DNA of 64,000 bases from Pegea sp. RAD2-039 (Eukaryota > Chordata > Thaliacea > Salpida > Salpidae): contig JAQGEQ010000071.1 in the NCBI GenBank assembly GCA_034620365.1, positions 868,001-932,000 on the forward strand, written 5' to 3'. This document shows, in pieces, positions 62,670 to 64,000 of this stretch (positions are counted from its first letter, which is position 1; each line of letters begins with the position of its first letter). The notes beneath the pieces were generated by a model. That model saw only the letters and a program-made list of their open reading frames with translations, was not told the origin of the DNA and did not search any database. The position numbers and the translations under genes were made by a program.

Positions 62670-64000
62670 TTAATTAACGATTTTTTTACGGTAAAATATC
62701 TTTGGGTCTCTAGACGGACAAAAAGCTCCCATCATGAAACGATCTTTGAGTGCGCCAATGTCATTTGCAAAGTTAGTTGATTTGAACTCAACATGGATAA
62801 GAAATAAGATGATAGCTTGCTTCAGTTCTGTCATAGCCCAATATCGACCTGGACATTTACTAGAAAATTGATGAAATGATTATTTTCTACACTTTGCGCA
62901 TTAATAATTTTGCCTAATTTATGAAATTGCAAATCCAATTTTTCTATATTTTTGTAAATGGTTATTAAGACGATGATAAAGTTAAAATATTATTTCCACA
63001 CAGAAGTGCTTAAACCCATACATACGCTCAATAAAATTTTGTTAGATTTAAGAAATAGTAAAGTACCTCATTCCCATTCCAAATGGTTGAATGTATTGCT
63101 TTAGTTGTTTACCATTTTTGTAAAAAACTGTTTTCTCTGTTCCATCTTTGTTTAAAAAACGATCATACTTAAATTTATAAGGCTCTGGATAAAGATCTTC
63201 ATCAAAATGAAGAAGTTGAAACGACACCATCACCATATCATCTTTGCGAATGCTGTGTAGAATTTAGTAAAGTTTTTTTTGCATTTTATGACAAAGCTTC
63301 TATTTATTTGTACTTTTTTGTTTCCGATAAGGAACTTATTTTTAGTTGCATGTTTTCAGTTGCCATTCTAGGTGAAGAAGAAGATACGGTTAATCTCATA
63401 GCTTCCAAAACGATGCTATCTAAAAAAATTTTAAGTTTTAATAAATAATGAGAAACGTTTAAGATACCAATCAAATGATAATTAGACATTTACTTAAAAC
63501 TGTCATTTTTTCGAGTTGGTTTCTGGTAAAATTGAGAACTTTGCTGTTTAACTGGTTTGTTTCAATAATTTGATTCTTTATTTCTTTTTGTGCAGCATCC
63601 AGGGCTTCTCGATGAGTCAGCATGTAATAAATTGACCAAAAGACAGTGGTGTTTGTATTTGCCTGAAGAAAAACTTAATATTTTAGTCCTAGTGATCAGT
63701 TTTTTGTAAATTTATCTTATAGCTTTCACTTAGTTTATTGGAATTTCAAAGTATATGTATAGTTATATGTATATATATAAACAATTGTACTTACAGCTGC
63801 AGCCCATAGTAAAGCATGTGCGTCTTTAGAAGCTTCTAGTTCGGTTCCCCCATCCTCAATTCTACTACTAACTAAATCTTCTATAAATGGAGCGAAATCA
63901 TTTTTTCCATCAAACAAAGAAGCTTGCAAAAACTTCCATAGTCTTTCACGCGCTTCAACAAATCCCTGTTATTTTATTTATTTATTTATTTATTACAATA
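62670..64000 (-). CDS. cytochrome P450, CYP7-like (3' part)
   Basis: Membrane haem monooxygenase; CYP7/CYP8/CYP39 relatives act on sterols and prostanoids (family knowledge). Last exon 62,670-62,859 and exon 63,067-63,252 join as PFGMGMS-KCPGRYWAM, which fits the haem signature FxxGxxxCxG. Upstream words are FKYDRFLNKDG, KTVFYKNGKQLKQYIQ, RKDDMVMVSFQLLHFD, SIVLEAMRLTVSS (ExxR helix), NTNTTVFWSIYYML and AREKL-like VEARERLW at the window edge. Human CYP7 has FKYDRYLDENG, TTFYCNGLKLKYY and RKDD at the same points. Stop at 62,670 after KKIVN. The 5' part lies beyond the right edge. Confidence 0.87.
63970..64000 (-). mobile_element. 3' tail of a third LINE copy at window edge
   Basis: The last bases (a TTTA repeat then TTACAATA) are the reverse complement of the copy 1 end, TATTGTAATAAATAAATAAA. 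A minus-oriented LINE probably begins here, in an intron of the P450 gene. Only the tail is visible. Confidence 0.5.

Noticed and set aside
1-64000. tRNA, rRNA, CRISPR or bacterial operon features
   Set aside because: A visual scan found no cloverleaf with A/B boxes, no rRNA core, no direct-repeat/spacer array, and the gene structure is eukaryotic.

Overview
The window is animal nuclear DNA: very AT-rich, with genes cut into many short exons (mostly 60-400 bp) by mostly short GT-AG introns, no operon-like structure, and CR1/jockey-like LINE debris. Every substantial protein gene reads on the minus strand. The gene set (vertebrate-type titin, SESTD1, PIGG, an LGR-like LDLa receptor, a CYP7-like P450) points to a bilaterian with a compact genome. 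The titin layout and the SESTD1-titin linkage make an invertebrate chordate such as a tunicate a reasonable guess, but the species cannot be fixed from this sequence.

Layout from left to right. 1-18,552 (minus): a titin orthologue, 5' end at 18,552 and running off the left edge. Its domain order follows the human Z-disc and proximal I-band closely (Z1, Z2, Z-disc linker, Z3, Z4, SP-rich linker, Z6, Z7, then I-band Ig tandems), but no Z5 is visible. An intron at 11.7-13.2 kb holds a Met-initiated alternative first exon. 19,442-37,881 (minus): a SESTD1-like gene with an N-terminal CRAL-TRIO/SEC14 domain, a basic Ser/Arg-rich linker, many spectrin-like helical exons and a low-complexity tail. 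It lies directly upstream of titin in the same orientation, which is the order I recall for human SESTD1-CCDC141-TTN. 40,693-45,569 (minus): PIGG, the GPI ethanolamine-phosphate transferase 2. 46,001-46,277: a cluster of inverted repeats. 47,560-47,997 (plus): a truncated LINE 3' end. 48,896-52,982 (minus): a two-exon LDLa-repeat GPCR of the LGR/relaxin-receptor class. 55,022-56,466 (minus): a calmodulin-like EF-hand protein in five exons. 58,115-60,245 (minus): a decayed LINE of the same family as the 47.6 kb copy. 60,760-61,110 (plus): another decayed LINE tail. 61,862-62,002 (plus): an isolated terminal exon. 62,670-64,000 (minus): the 3' part of a CYP7-like cytochrome P450, with a third LINE 3' tail starting at the window edge.

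Functionally, the left 38 kb is a cytoskeletal neighbourhood: sarcomeric titin next to a phospholipid-binding/spectrin protein. The right side is a mix of unrelated housekeeping and signalling genes. Exon edges quoted to the base were read by eye from splice consensus, reading frame and phase; others are marked approximate. Family comparisons are from memory, with no database search.
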